From Artemia franciscana (lineage: Eukaryota > Arthropoda > Branchiopoda > Anostraca > Artemiidae): 64,000 bases of DNA. The stretch lies in assembly GCF_032884065.1 (NCBI RefSeq), contig NC_088880.1:36634827-36698826 (forward strand), written 5' to 3'. Both the position numbers and the translations under genes were made by a program. This document shows positions 35,606-46,769 of this stretch, piece after piece; positions within the stretch are counted from its first letter, which is position 1; every line of letters starts with the position of its first letter. The notes below the pieces were generated by a model. It was not told the DNA's origin, ran no database searches, and was given only the letters and a program-made list of their open reading frames with translations.

Positions 35606-35860
35606 TCATAGAAAACATTTATCATAAAGAAAATGATTTAACATTGAAATTTTCAATTTTAAATCACTGGGATTAAGCAAAGACTTTGCAAGGACCTGGA
35701 GGGGTTGTCCACTTTCCATCACCCGGTGTATATATCGATGCACCACTTGTTCCGCCAAACGTTGCAGATTTATGCTACGTCCCACCATAGATGGCGTATT
35801 TTTGCCAAAAGTAGAGCGTGACACCTGGCGTTTACTATTTTTTTGTGGAGGACTCCCCAT
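35606..35860 (-). other. Unidentified 84-codon ORF
   Basis: From ATG at 35860 the first 50 codons use a mixed, non-AT-only codon set and encode a basic peptide (MGSPPQKNSKRQV start, then HRYIHRVMESGQ near residue 42-53), unlike the low-complexity readings around it. The last third is AT-rich. It could be an exon or a transposon remnant. No motif recognised, and donor and acceptor sites are weak. Confidence 0.2.
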
Positions 35861-35864
35861 ACCT

Positions 35865-36180
35865 CACCATGGTAAGTGATGTCGCGAATTACTAGCAGGT
35901 AGAATACATATGTTAGCTTCTAATTTTAACTCAAAATACTTTGATTCTACTCCCCATAATTTAACCCAAATAATTGTTTATTCTTGAAGGTTTACTCCAC
36001 CAAGCGTATAGTATGTCCCCCAGGGGTCTCGATTTTTTATAGTGAGTTACCCTTCACCCTTGAACTTGGGAATCCAGATTACTGTGGTAAGTGATGTCGC
36101 AAAGTTCTAGCGGATAGAATGCTTATTTGGGTTACAATATTAACCCAACATGTTTCGATTCAATTACCTAGAAAATAACC
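35865..36180. repeat. Diverged direct repeat, 213-bp period
   Basis: 35872-35970 and 36085-36180 share 'tggtaagtgatgtcgc', 'agaatac(a/t)tat' and 'ttaaccca'. Confidence 0.65.
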
Positions 36181-37251
36181 AAAAGCAAAGATCATTTCTT
36201 AAAGATTTACAAATCAAAAGCTAGCTTGTAGCTCCTTAGGCAAGTAGTTGCTACCACCTCGTTCCTATTATCCACTCCTTTCCCTATTCCTCCCTGATAC
36301 CCCAAGTTTCGTTCACTGTTCTTTTTACAGTTCGATGAGCTTCCTTGAACTTGACAATCTTCTTCATTTTCATCCACTTTCAAGTTTCACTACCCTCAGC
36401 TGCTTTACCACAAAAATATATATGCAAGGGACTCTAGGCGACGAATTCAAAACATTTGAGCTAATTCATAAATATAACAGTTCAAAATTTTAATCTAAAA
36501 GGTTATATTTATTAATTAAAAAGGTTATAACTGTTATATTTTCGTCATTGAAAGGCAGTGTGGTCTTTGAAGTTATCTGAGCTACTTCGTGAAAATTTTC
36601 TTCATTCGGTTCTACTATTTTCTAGTAAATATAAGAGAAAGTTTGTCTTAAAAGCCATTGTTTAAAATTGGGAGAAAGGCTAAATGTTCTGGGACCGAAA
36701 TCCCCCCTTTTCTTTCGCTGCTTTTACAAACTGGTTCTTTTTATTTGCCCCTTTAACAAATCACCCCTCACCATGTGTATGTGTCGGATAAACAACTGAA
36801 TATCAATGCGCCGAAGAGCACAATTAGACCTTTTTGGAAGAAATGAAGAACATGCTGTTGTTGAAAGTCTGCGTGTAAAGTTTAAAATTCATGTGTAAAA
36901 TTCAGGAACGCAAACCTTAACCTAACCTCAGCATCTTTCCATTCCTAAATTTACTTTTGGCCAGGTACTTTTTAGTATTTAGCTTGTCACTAGTCTATGA
37001 TGCATAAAAAATATAATTTCAATCATCGGCGATATCCCATAAATGATTGAATTTTGTATACAATTTCTCGAATACCACTCGGAAAAGATAACACTCAAAA
37101 TTGTTTTTTATGTGATAAAGCTGAGTCTCAGGTGTCTTCGAGAGTGGTTAGAAATTATAATCTATGTTTAATCTCTATTTTAACGATAACTTATATTGAC
37201 CTGTGTTTAGTTTTGCCTGAACCAGACAAAATCATCTTGAAATGTTTATTG
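36181..37251. other. No supported gene
   Basis: AT-rich. ORFs at 36248-36493 and 37054-37269 lack motifs, and the second runs into an R1 element. Confidence 0.45.
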
Positions 37252-37341
37252 TCAAACAGTTCGTGGTAACGAACTGTAGTAAGGAGCGATCCGGCTCAAT
37301 AGTAACCGAAACTCTAAAAAATGGAATTTTGATACCAATCT

Positions 37342-38180
37342 ATATATATAAAAATAAGTTGTCTGTGTGTGGATCTGTGGATCAGGTGACGTCATGTTTG
37401 TCCGCATATGACGTCTGAATTATTTCACACTAATACAAAAGAAGAAAAAAACTAAAAAAGGTAAAAACTACAAAAAAACTAAAAAGAAAAAAAAACTAAA
37501 AAAGCTAAAAAACTAAAAAAAAACTAAAAAAAGGTAAAAATCTAATAACTAAAAAAAACTGAAAAAAATAAAAAAAGGCAAAAACTACAAAAAAAATAAA
37601 AACTAATAAAAAAACTAAAAAAGCTAAAAAACTAAAAAAACTAAAAAAAACTAAAAAAAGGTAAAAAACTAAAAAAAACTAAAAACTAAAAAAGAAAAAA
37701 ACTAAAAAAAAGGAAAAAACTGAAAAATAAAAGAGAAAAAGAAAACTAAAAAAATATGAATAAATATATATAAAAATAAGTTGTTTGTGGGTTATGTCTG
37801 TCTGTCTGTCTGTCGAGTGACGTCGTGTTTGTCCGCATATGACGTCTGAATTATTTCACACTAATACAAAAGAAGAAAAAAAAATAAAAAAGGTAAAAAC
37901 TACAAAAAAAACTAAAAAGAAAAAAAACTAAAAAAGCTAAAAAACTAAAAAAAACTAAAAAAAGGTAAAAAACTAAAAACTAAAAAAACTGAAAAAACTA
38001 AAAAAAGGCAAAAACTAAAAAAAAACTAAAAACTAATAAAAAAACTAAAAAAGCTAAAAAACTAAAAAAACTAAAAAAACTAAAAAAGGTAAAAAACAAA
38101 AAAAACTAAAAACTAAAAAAGAAAAAACTAAAAAAAAAGGAAAAAACTGAAAAATAAGAGAAAAAGAAAACTAAAAAAAT
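37342..38180. repeat. Duplicated 5' end of the Helitron
   Basis: 37342-37760 and 37764-38180 are direct copies (period 422 bp) sharing 'aaaataagttgt', 'gtttgtccgcatatgacg', 'tctgaattatttcacacta' and the long 'ctaaaaaa' stretch. The second copy has a (TCTG)n expansion near 37796. Confidence 0.9.
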
Positions 38181-38282
38181 ATTAATAAATATAAAAAAAA
38201 ATCTAAAAATCTAAATAAACTAAAAAAGAAAAAAAAGGAAAAAGGAAAAAAATAAAGGAGAAAAACAAAACTAAAAAACGAA

Positions 38283-38590
38283 TGTATATACAGACCGGGA
38301 CACCGGGATACAAATGACGACCGGGACACAGGGAATATAAATGACGACCGGGACACAGGGACACAACTACAATGGGGACGCCGGGGGGCACAGGGGGATA
38401 TAAATGACGACCGGGACACCGGGACACAAGGAATATAAATGACGCCCGGGACACTCAAAGAGAAATCACAGACTGGAACACCGGGACACAAATGACGACC
38501 GGGACACAGGGAATATAAATGACGACCGGGACACAGGGACATAACTACAAAGGGGACGCCGGGGTGCACAGGGGGATATATAAATGACGA
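38283..38590. repeat. GC-richer minisatellite in the Helitron
   Basis: Alternating units 'atgacgaccgggacacaggg' and 'aatataa', with longer units of about 85-180 bp that include 'ggggacgccggggggcac'. Its minus-strand reading gives the CPGRHLY-type repeats of the 153-codon ORF at 38171-38632, which is not a gene. Confidence 0.9.
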
Positions 38591-38609
38591 TGGCGACTCA
38601 GGGAATGGT

Positions 38610-38803
38610 CGATTAGCAATCACCATCAACAAAGCTCAAGGGCAATCATTAGAATCATGAGGTATAGATCTGAATACGGATTGTTTTCCCATGGACCATT
38701 ATATGTTGCATGTTCAAGAGTCGGTAAACCTGACAATCTATTTATATGCACAGACAATGGGACAGCAAAGAATGTTGTATATTCGCAAGTTTTACGTAGT
38801 TAA
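38610..38803 (+). pseudogene. Helitron helicase C-terminal remnant
   Basis: Starting near 38616 the frame reads A-I-T-I-N-K-A-Q-G-Q-S, the motif V region of Pif1-type Helitron helicases. It then meets a TGA (after S-L-E-S) and a one-base deletion in the 'gattgttttccc' stretch. Beyond the shift, another frame reads [12 protein letters not shown] (motif VI), then [10 protein letters not shown] and a terminal TAA at 38801-38803. The element therefore keeps the last 60 or so codons of a RepHel protein at their normal place just before the 3' end. It cannot make a functional enzyme. Confidence 0.88.
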
Positions 38804-38804
38804 A

Positions 38805-38915
<111 letters not shown>

Positions 38916-38989
38916 ATCTATATTCACAGGTGGGACATAGGGACACAACTACAATGGCGCGTAACTAATATGGCGCGTAACGACTTACG

Positions 38990-39076
38990 CGCGCGGGGGG
39001 GCTTGGGCGGGGGGGGCGCGAAGCGCCCCCACCAACTAGGTGTTGGGGTGGCGCGAAGCGCCACCCCAACAGCTAG
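38990..39076 (+). promoter_or_regulatory. Double 3' terminus of the Helitron
   Basis: Two GC-rich hairpins in tandem. The first (about 39009-39030, GGGGGCGC-GAA-GCGCCCCC) is followed by ACCAACTAG. The second (39042-39070) is followed by AGCTAG. Both have the layout of a Helitron end, hairpin plus CTAG. Confidence 0.8.
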
Positions 39077-40532
39077 TAGTTACATAAAAAGAATTACATT
39101 TTGATGCTGACTCTAAATATATAAATTTTATTAAGATCAGTTTTACCCATCAAAAGTTAAAAGCCTGAGAAAATTTGCCTCATTTTAGAAAATAGGGGAA
39201 AAGTCCCCATAAAAGTCATACAATCTTAACGAAAATCACACCATCTGATTCAGCGTATCAGAAAACCTCATTGTAGAAGTTTCAAGCTTCTATCTACAAA
39301 AATGTAGAATTTCGTATTTTTTGCCAGAAGACAGATCACGGATGCGTGTTTATTTGTTTTTTTTTGTTTTTGTTTTTTTTTTCCAGGGGTGATTGTATCG
39401 ACTGAGCGGTCCTATAATGTCACAAGAGGGCTCATTCTAAGGGATATTAAATGTTTTAGTGCCCTTTTTAAGTGACCAAAAAAATTGGAGGGCACCTAGG
39501 CCCCCTCCGCTTATTTTTTTCACAAAAGTCACCGGATCAAAATTCTGAGATAGCCATTTTATTCATTATAGTCGAAAAATCTAATAACTATGTCTTTAGG
39601 GACAACTTACTCCCCCGCAGTCCCCGTGGGAGGGGCTGCAAGTTACAAACTTTGACCTGTGTGTACATATAGTAATGGTTACTGGGAAGTGTACAGACGT
39701 TTTCAGTTTTTTTATTTAGGAGGAAAGTTGAGGAAGGAGGGTACGTGGGAGGATATTTCCAAGGAGAAACTTCTCATGGGGAAGAGAATTTCAATGAAGG
39801 GGGCGCGGGATTTTCTAGCATAATTTGAAAAAACAATGAAAAATAAATATGAAAAGTTTTTTCTACTGGAAGTAAGGAGCAGCATTGAAATTTAAAACAA
39901 TCAAAAATTATTACGCATATGATGGGTTTACCTCCTCGTAATACCTCACTCTTTACGCTAAATTATTTTTAGTAATTTCAACTATTTATTCTACGGTCTT
40001 TGTGATTCAGAGGTCTTTCTTAAGGAATTGGGACAAAATTTAAGCTTTAGCGTAAAGAGCGAGGTATCGACGAGGGTTGAACCCCATCATATACGCAATA
40101 AAAACATACGAATATAGAAGTTCGTTGCGTAAGTTAATTCTCAAGTTACTTCTATTTTTTACCAATGAAAACGTTCGTAAAAAAATTAAATGTTCTAGTT
40201 GCCTTTTTAAGTAATCAAAAATTGGATGGCAACTAGGCCTCCTCCCTCGCCCCTTTTTCTCAAAATCTTCCGATTAATTGCAATTAATTAATATACAAAT
40301 TTTGTTTTAATTATTTATGTGCGGAGTGCCAAGATCAAAACATGCATTAATTCATAAACGTCCAGAAATTAAATAAAAAAACAAGTTTTTTTAAATGAAA
40401 GTAAGGAGCAACATTAAAACTTAAAACGAACAGAAGTTATTCCGTGTATGAAAGGGGCTTTTCTTCCTCAACGCCCCGCTCTTTACGCTAAAGTTTCTTA
40501 CTGTTTTAAAAAGTGAAATTAATAGAAAGACT

Positions 40533-40844
40533 TCCTTCAGCTAGTGCTCATTTCTAAAACATATCCTTAGAGATGCACTGACATGTCACTACATGCCAGG
40601 TTATGTGTGGAGTCGTAACCTGAAGTCAATACCCACTTTTCCCTGTTTTTTTTTCTGGGTCTTTGGCGCCAATTGAATGTGGCATCTCTATTGGTTAGAC
40701 TCCCTTTCACAAGCATCAAAAGCCTGTCCCGAGACAGTCCGTTGTGGTTGCAAAAAAGGGTGTGAAAGAAGATGCCACTGCAGGAAATTTGACCTTAACT
40801 GTAGACCACTATGCTGGTGCAAATCAAAGTGCTTTAATTGTTGA
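40533..40844 (+). pseudogene. Cysteine-rich (CXC-type) transposon-like protein fragment
   Basis: The frame running to TGA at 40842-40844 ends in a dense Cys pattern: C-G-C-K-K-G-C, then R-R-C-H-C-R-K, then L-N-C-R-P-L-C-W-C-K-S-K-C-F-N-C. An ATG at 40677 opens 55 codons. The same frame continues upstream through one TGA (40674-40676) to about 40550 with Y-V-W-S-R-N-L and F-W-V-F-G-A-N. This layout (aromatic linker, 'A-C-P-E-x-V-R-C-G-C-K', then CXC-like cysteines) matches, from memory, the C-terminus of a repeated uncharacterised protein family in invertebrate genomes. The tesmin/TSO1 CXC motif is a looser comparison. The rest of the protein is absent. It joins the broken end of R1 copy D. 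Confidence 0.6.
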
Positions 40845-40859
40845 ACATGAGTTTATTTT

Positions 40860-41200
40860 GTATTTATTTTTTTACTAGAAAATTTGATTGGTCTCTTTTT
40901 GTTCCTTATAAAAATATAATTTTTAAATGTTTAATACCAGCTGTTTATCTTCTGTTGATTCATTTACAATAAATAAAGAGATGAAGATTTAACACCTATT
41001 TAACTGATTTTGGCTTAGCAAAATGTAAACAAAGGCCATACAATGGACGCATCTTGGTCTCAAACTAAGACCCCAAACGGATTAAAAGGTCAACTAATTT
41101 TAGACCTCAGGCGGATCAACGGTACTAGTAAGGTATATTTATATGCATATACGTGCATTTTCAGAATCTGAAGTATCGGTTGCTCCTAATCCGCTCATTT
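40860..41200. other. No supported gene
   Basis: AT-rich, with an AATAAA near 40970. No exon recognised. Confidence 0.4.
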
Positions 41201-41204
41201 GAAG

Positions 41205-41620
41205 TCATTACTTTTTATTTTAACAAAACTTGTATTTTTCGACCGCCTTCTTGAATCTGGAGTGCCTAGCAAAACTACGGCACAACTGTTTTCACATTTG
41301 GTACCATATTTCGGTACCACGGTACAACATTTCACGTTCATATTCGGAACATCTGCCATCGATTACCCCATACTAGCCTTTTAGGGCGATCATATCTTTT
41401 CATTTTGACAAACTCATATTTTCGACCGCGCTCTTAGATTTGGGGTATCTAGTGACACTACGGTACAACTTAGGATATTTTAAACCTTTTATTCGGAACC
41501 TCTGCCATCGATTACCTCATATAACCCGGTTGGAACGACCATGTCTTCTCATTTTTACAGACTCTTATTTTCGTCCACTATCTAGGATTTCAAGTCACCT
41601 AGTAGCGTTCCGAGGGAAAA
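41205..41620. repeat. Diverged tandem repeat, about 155-185 bp x 2.5
   Basis: Units begin near 41212, 41396 and 41548 with 'ttcattttgacaaactcat' type sequence, then 'ttttcgaccgc', 'ctagtgacactacggtacaac' and 'cggaac.tctgccatcgatta'. Two short ORFs are readings of it. Confidence 0.75.
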
Positions 41621-41934
41621 TTTCGCTTGCTTAATCAAGCCATATTTTGGTGCTTTCATCAAACACGATAGTGTTTTTGTGTTCTTCGCCAGCACTATAA
41701 ACAATTTGTACATTGTTAAAATACAAAGTAAATGTTAGGAAAAATGCGCAAATGTTTTTGGGCGAATTTTTTGTGGGAAAATTTTCTCGGGAAGAACTTT
41801 TCACGTAGAGGAAAGTATCCGAGGACATAGCATGATTTTTGTCGCTATTCTTTAAGAAACGAGTTGAAACACAAACACGAAAAACAAACTTTGTCTTTGC
41901 CGACTAAATTAAAAATGTGATTTTCATTGGTGTT

Positions 41935-42660
41935 GGGATTGTTGGTTTTTCTATGGGAGGGGGAATTTCCCGCTTAGGGAATTTTTGGTGGGGAAAATTT
42001 GTGTGGGAGTTACTTTCCACTGGCGGTGAGGAAATTTCTAGAAAACAAATTTTACAGAGGGGGATATCCGAAATTACTTAAACACCAATAGAAATTAATA
42101 TCCTTTTCCAATGAAAGTATACTAAAGAGAAATTGTTAGGTGAAATCGTCCGTAAGAAATTTTCAGCGAGGATTGAAATGTCCAGAGATAATTTTCCAGT
42201 GGGGGAGGGGTTAGTTTAAGTCGAAGAAACTTTACTTTGAGAAATTTTCTGCGTAGGGAGGACTTTTTACAAATAGGAAAGCCAGATTTTTCGGCAGTTC
42301 TTGAAAAGATAAAATTGAATTTAAAATAACACTTTTCAACTAAAAGTGAGGAGCAACATTGAAACTTCAAACGAAAAAATATTCTGTATATGAGGGTGGT
42401 TAACCCCCTCTCAACACTTTGATCTTTACGCTAACATTTGACTTTGTGTCCCAGTTACTTAAGAATTACTTCTGAGACACAATGGCCGTTTTGATGGAAT
42501 ATGAAGCTTTTTAAAAGATATCAAAATACTTCAGCGCAAAGAGCGAAGGATTGAATAAGAGGCAAACCCCCTCATATATGGTGTAATTTCTGTTTGTTTT
42601 AGGTTTTAATTTGGCTCCTTACTTTCAGTTGAAAAAATCTTTTTTTATTTAATTGCTAAG
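41935..42660 (+). mobile_element. R4 element, copy 1 (R1-related, palindrome-tailed)
   Basis: Matches 54645-55345. The body contains 'ctatgggagggggaatttcc', 'ttactttgagaaattttctg' and 'aggaaagccagattttt'. The tail is an R1-like palindrome ('agtgaggagcaacatt' and 'ggctccttactttcag') and ends 'tttatttaat'. The left boundary was not determined. Confidence 0.75.
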
Positions 42661-42719
42661 AATTCTACTTACATGTTATCTCCGACCAGAGGGCTCGGTT
42701 TCTTATGAAACTATGAGAA

Positions 42720-43040
42720 AGCCATTTAGCCAAAAAAATAAATTAATATACAAATTTCGTTTTAATTTTCATGTACGGAGAGCCAAAATCAAAACATGAA
42801 TTTATTTAAGAAACGTCCAGAAATTAAATAAAAAGAAAAACGAGTTTTTCTAACTGAAAGTAAGGAGCGACATTAAAACTTAAAACGAACAGAAATTACT
42901 CCGTATATGAAAGAGGGTGTTCCCTCTGCAACACCCCGCTCTTTACGAAAAAGTTTTTTACTGTTTTAAAAAGTAGAGTTGAGAGAAAGTCAAACTTCAG
43001 CGTAAAGAGCGAGTTGTTGAGGAGGGAACATCCCCTTTAC
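42720..43040 (+). mobile_element. R1 3' fragment with tail palindrome
   Basis: 'gagaaagccatttagcc' through 'gtacggagagccaaaatc', then left arm and part of the right arm. It is joined at 43041 directly to an inverted R1 5' fragment. Confidence 0.75.
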
Positions 43041-43044
43041 AGTA

Positions 43045-43321
43045 GGGCTCCCTGATACGCTGAATCTGATAGTGTAATTTTCATTAAGAGTCTATGACTT
43101 TAGTGGGTATATCTCCCTTTTTTGAGAAAAATATGGCCAATTTTCGCAGGCTCCTAACTTTTGATGGGTAAGACTATACTTGATGAAACATATATATTTA
43201 AAATCAGCATAAAATCTCAATTCTGTTGATGTATGTATTGGTATCAAAATTCTGTTTTTGAGTGTTTTGGTTACTATTGAGCCTGGTAGCTCCTTAATAT
43301 AGTTCGCTACTACGAATTGTT
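43045..43321 (-). mobile_element. R1 5' fragment, inverted
   Basis: Reverse-complement of the first 280 bp of R1, ending in a decayed hairpin ('agttcgctactacgaattg'). Confidence 0.85.
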
Positions 43322-43975
43322 AAAAAAAAGAAAATTGAAAATAGATGAAAAAGGTATAAATGAAAAAAGAAAGTCATTGCATACTTGATATAATTGTTTT
43401 GCAAGTTTGATATGATTCTTTGTCGACTCTGTAGCATGTTCTTGATACATCTGTTCTGCGTTTTTGACCTGGCTCTTTCCAATTCTATAGCCTTAAAAGC
43501 TCGTTCTACCCTCGTCCTTATAGCCTGAATTTCTTCTATCTTTTTTTACTCTTCTGGGAAATTCATTTTTTTATGTTGTTGTTTTTAAGTTTTTAACAAA
43601 AAGAAAAGTTTTCCTTTCTTTATTCAGAATCTTAACTAAGATTTCAGTGTTAGTTTCAAACACTGGAATATTCAAAAACAATTTTTTAAGTATTTCAACA
43701 GCTCATGTCTTGCTTAATCTTTTCTGTAAGCTTGGGAGGAAGCAGAGGTTTGGAAAAATCAAAAATGTGTCAAATTACGCAGAAAGCAAAGGAATGTATA
43801 GAAATTCAAGTACTATTTTTTGGTCATCCCCTCTATTTTCTGGTTTTCAATATGATCTATAAGAATGAAAGGTTATTACATCCAGTTAAACAGGAGAGCT
43901 ACTTAGACACTGACATGGAATCACTAATACCGTACCTTTGGAGGAGGGTACAAGATGCTTCAAACTTCTAAGATC
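43322..43975. repeat. Segmental duplicate of 62705-63355
   Basis: Collinear with 62705-63355 at moderate identity: 'gaaaattgaaaatagatg', 'gcatgttcttgatacat', 'tcatgtcttgcttaatc' and 'gacatggaatcactaatac'. The coiled-coil-like minus-strand frame that is open at 62785-62993 has a stop and a frameshift in this copy. The plus-strand frame around 43840-43970 (D-M-E-S-L-I-P-Y) is open in both copies. Confidence 0.8.
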
Positions 43976-44085
43976 AGTCTCAAGAATTTGTTATACCTGT
44001 TATAAACGCATTTTTATGGGTACATGTTGTATATTTGATTCACATGTTTTTTGTGATTTATACCCACTACCAAGTCTCAGTTGAC

Positions 44086-44353
44086 TAAATAAAAAAAAAA
44101 AAAATGTTTTTTTTTCAACTGAGAGGAAGCAGCAACACTCAAACTCAAAACAAACTAAAATCGAAGAGGGGAGCTGTTTCTTCATATTCATATTAGAAGA
44201 ATTTTTGTAGGTTTCAAAATTTAATGTTGCTCCTTACTTTTAGATGAAAATAAATTATTTTTTATTTAATTTCCGATTGTTTTTCAAACAATGCAGGTAA
44301 ATGTGGCACACCCCTCCATAAAAAAATTTCTTACCCTCACCGTAAACTACTAC
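44086..44353 (-). mobile_element. Inverted R4-like element, part 1
   Basis: A short R1/R4-type tail palindrome (44086-44275) followed by inverted R4 body sequence. It continues beyond the retrotransposon at 45731-46010. Confidence 0.6.
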
Positions 44354-45730
44354 TGATAACTCACTCCAGCACCAAGCCACCTGAGGCCAACACAGCTACG
44401 CACGCTCCTCTTCCAACCTAATCTACTCAAGGCCTCCCTCTTTACACCCTCTCAGGAAGTTCTCATTTCCTTAAAATCTTTATTCATGGTATCCTCCCAA
44501 CCGAGACGAGGACGACTTGCTTTCCGTGTAGCCCCAGACGGTTGGCCAAAAAGGACAATCTTCGGCAATCTGTCATCTTTCATCCGCAGAACTTGGCCTA
44601 GCCATCTCAAACTTTCTTTCATTATAGCCCTAGAAAGCGGGATGGAACCATATTTTTTGTACAACCTACTGTTTGAAATACAGTCAGTCAGCCGGGTACC
44701 CAGAACAATCCGTAGGCAATTTCTCTGGAAAACATCTAGTAAATTTTCATCTGCTTTTCGGAGTGCCCATGCTTCAGAGCCATATTTGACCACTGTCATC
44801 ACTGTAGCTTCCAATATTCTAATCTTGGTTTGTAGGCTTATCTTTCTATTCTTCCAAACTTTTTTTAACTGTGAAAAAACACCCTGAGCTTTAGCAATTC
44901 TACTTTTAACATCTTCACTGCTCCCACCATCTTTACTAATAATACTACCAAGGTAACTGAAGCTCCCAACCTGATCAATCTTTTCGTTACCTAATGTCAC
45001 CTGTTCATCTTCACTTATTCCTAGCCTTAGTGACTTAGTCTTCTTAACATTAATTTTGAAGACTATTTTAGCACCCTGAACTCGCAAAAAACTCTAAAAA
45101 TTCATTCATTTTGCTCAGACTTCCATCTAATATGCTTAAATCAGCAGCATAATCTAAGTAGAGGAGCGTTTTCCCTCCCCATTGGATTCCGTGGTCTCCA
45201 ATTGCCTTTACTGTGCTCCTTAAGACGAAGTCCATCAAAATGATCCATATAAAGGGGGATAGAACACAACCCTGCTTAATTCTTAATTTAATACAAAATC
45301 AGTTTTTAACCTTATTTCCTACCTTAACCGCAGCAGTATTATTCTCGTACATAGCGCAAATCACTTTAATGTATTTGTTTGGTATACCGTATAAGGATAA
45401 GACCTTTCCTAACGCTCTTCTATCAAAAGACTCGAAAGCTTGCTCATGATCGATAAAACTGATGACCAAAGGTGTTTGACAACGAAGAGACTTCTCGATT
45501 ATTAACCTAAGAGTGAAAACTAGGTCGACACATTCTCTATTTTTTCTAAAACCGCACTGTTCTTCCCTTAAAACTTTGTGTACAGCATCTCTCAGTCTAA
45601 AAAGTATCACATTACTAAGTAATTTGCTTCCTACGGAGACGAGACTAATGCCTCGATAATTAAAACATCAACTTTTGTCACCTTTCTTATGCAATGGTTT
45701 AATTAAGGTTTTCCTAAAATCATTAAGTAT
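44354..45730 (-). mobile_element. 5'-truncated RTE-like non-LTR retrotransposon
   Basis: A minus-strand insertion of about 1.38 kb bounded by imperfect 26-bp direct repeats (44328-44353 and 45731-45756, four mismatches), which I read as an aged target-site duplication. It contains the 3' half of a reverse-transcriptase ORF and a 3' segment of about 100 bp. The endonuclease domain and N-terminal RT motifs are missing, the usual result of incomplete reverse transcription. It landed inside an inverted R4-type element. Confidence 0.88.
44452..45727 (-). pseudogene. Reverse transcriptase of RTE-like element, inactivated
   Basis: Reading down from 45727: L-I-K-P-L-H-K-K-G-D and a TGA (45668-45670), Y-R-G-I-S, E-Q-C-G-F-R, motif A around F-I-D-H-E-Q-A-F (near 45450), a second TGA (45299-45301), K-Q-G-C-V-L-S-P, and L-D-Y-A-A-D at 45140-45157, where Y-A-D-D is expected. 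A one-base change in the A-run at 45086-45091 shifts the frame. The 211-codon frame 44452-45087 then carries the thumb and C-terminal region (F-S-Y-L-G-S, Y-G-S-E-A-W, G-W-E-D-T). Such enzymes copy element RNA at a nicked target. This copy lacks a catalytic Asp and cannot work. Confidence 0.93.
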
Positions 45731-46020
45731 TTCCTACCCTTACCGTAAACTCCTCCGTGGAAAGCTTGATCCACATAGAATAAAACCTCCACCCCCATAA
45801 AATTTCATCCAGACAATTCCTTACTTTCTGAAATTCCTCCTTACGTAAAATTTCTTACGAGCGATTCACCCTAAAGAAATTCTTCTTAACAAACTTTGAT
45901 ATGAAAAAGTGTTAAATTTCTAATCGTTTTTAGGTAACTCCAGAAAGCCCCTTCCAGGGAAATGATTTTCCAGAAATTGAAACCTGCTGAAAATTTCCCC
46001 GAGCCATTCCCCCCCCTCCC
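45731..46020 (-). mobile_element. Inverted R4 element, part 2
   Basis: Reverse-complement of R4 body sequence near 54480-54800 ('aatttcttac', 'gaaagccccttcc', 'gaaatttcc'). It continues the element interrupted by the retrotransposon. Confidence 0.6.
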
Positions 46021-46089
46021 CGTACATATCCACGTGCAAAACTGAGTTAGAAGAGAGAAAATAAGACAAATAAAAAGATTTTTTTATTG

Positions 46090-46767
46090 AACGATAGCAA
46101 GGATCTTTAAAAAACGCAACAATTTTTTTTATGCATTTTGTTGCGTTTTTACGAGTCAGACAAACAGATCGGGGTGGGGGTTCAAAATCCTTGGCGTCCC
46201 CCCTTGGATACGGTCTAACTTGAACTACATGCTAGAGTAGCAATTTTCTAAACCTATAGCAATGCAACGCTTAGTTTTCGACGGTTTTTTCTATAAAAAA
46301 AAGGGACAGAAAAGATAAAAAAGCGAACTCCGTCCCGAAAAGAGAAAAAATTTTATAGTGTCGAAAAATGAAAGCATAATATGTTTTCATGATAAAAAAC
46401 TACAACTTTTACAATGTGCCATAATGGCAATTTTCTGCACCTCTAGTGACACGTTTGCTAAAAATTTGTTCACAAACAAATTTGTTTTCTATCCACCTTC
46501 CTCCTCAAATAAAAAAACTATAAAGGTTCAAAAGTATTATTATCCCCCCCCATCATCTGATGGGGTGGAATATACCGAGCGGTTTGTCTTTGGTTAATAT
46601 TGATGCGATTTTTTTTAATGCAAAATGGCACAGATAGCAAATGTCAGAAAACTGCAAAAATATTTACACAGAGACGGTTCAGTGTTGCCATTAACTACAG
46701 AAAATACTTAAAAACTTAACTGCAGAAATACTTATTTGCTTAAAAGCAAATGCACAGGAATAGGCTA
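46090..46767. other. AT-rich DNA with a repeat fragment
   Basis: 46125-46215 is related to the ends of the 7403-8313 duplication ('acgagtcaga.aaacag', 'ggggttcaaaa', 'ggatacgg'). No gene seen. Confidence 0.5.
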
Positions 46768-46769
46768 AA

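Noticed and set aside
38171-38632. 153-codon minus-strand ORF with CPGRHLY repeats
   Set aside because: Out-of-register reading of the Helitron minisatellite. No start context and no known domain.
44486-44887. 133-codon plus-strand ORF
   Set aside because: Antisense shadow of the reverse-transcriptase C-terminal region.
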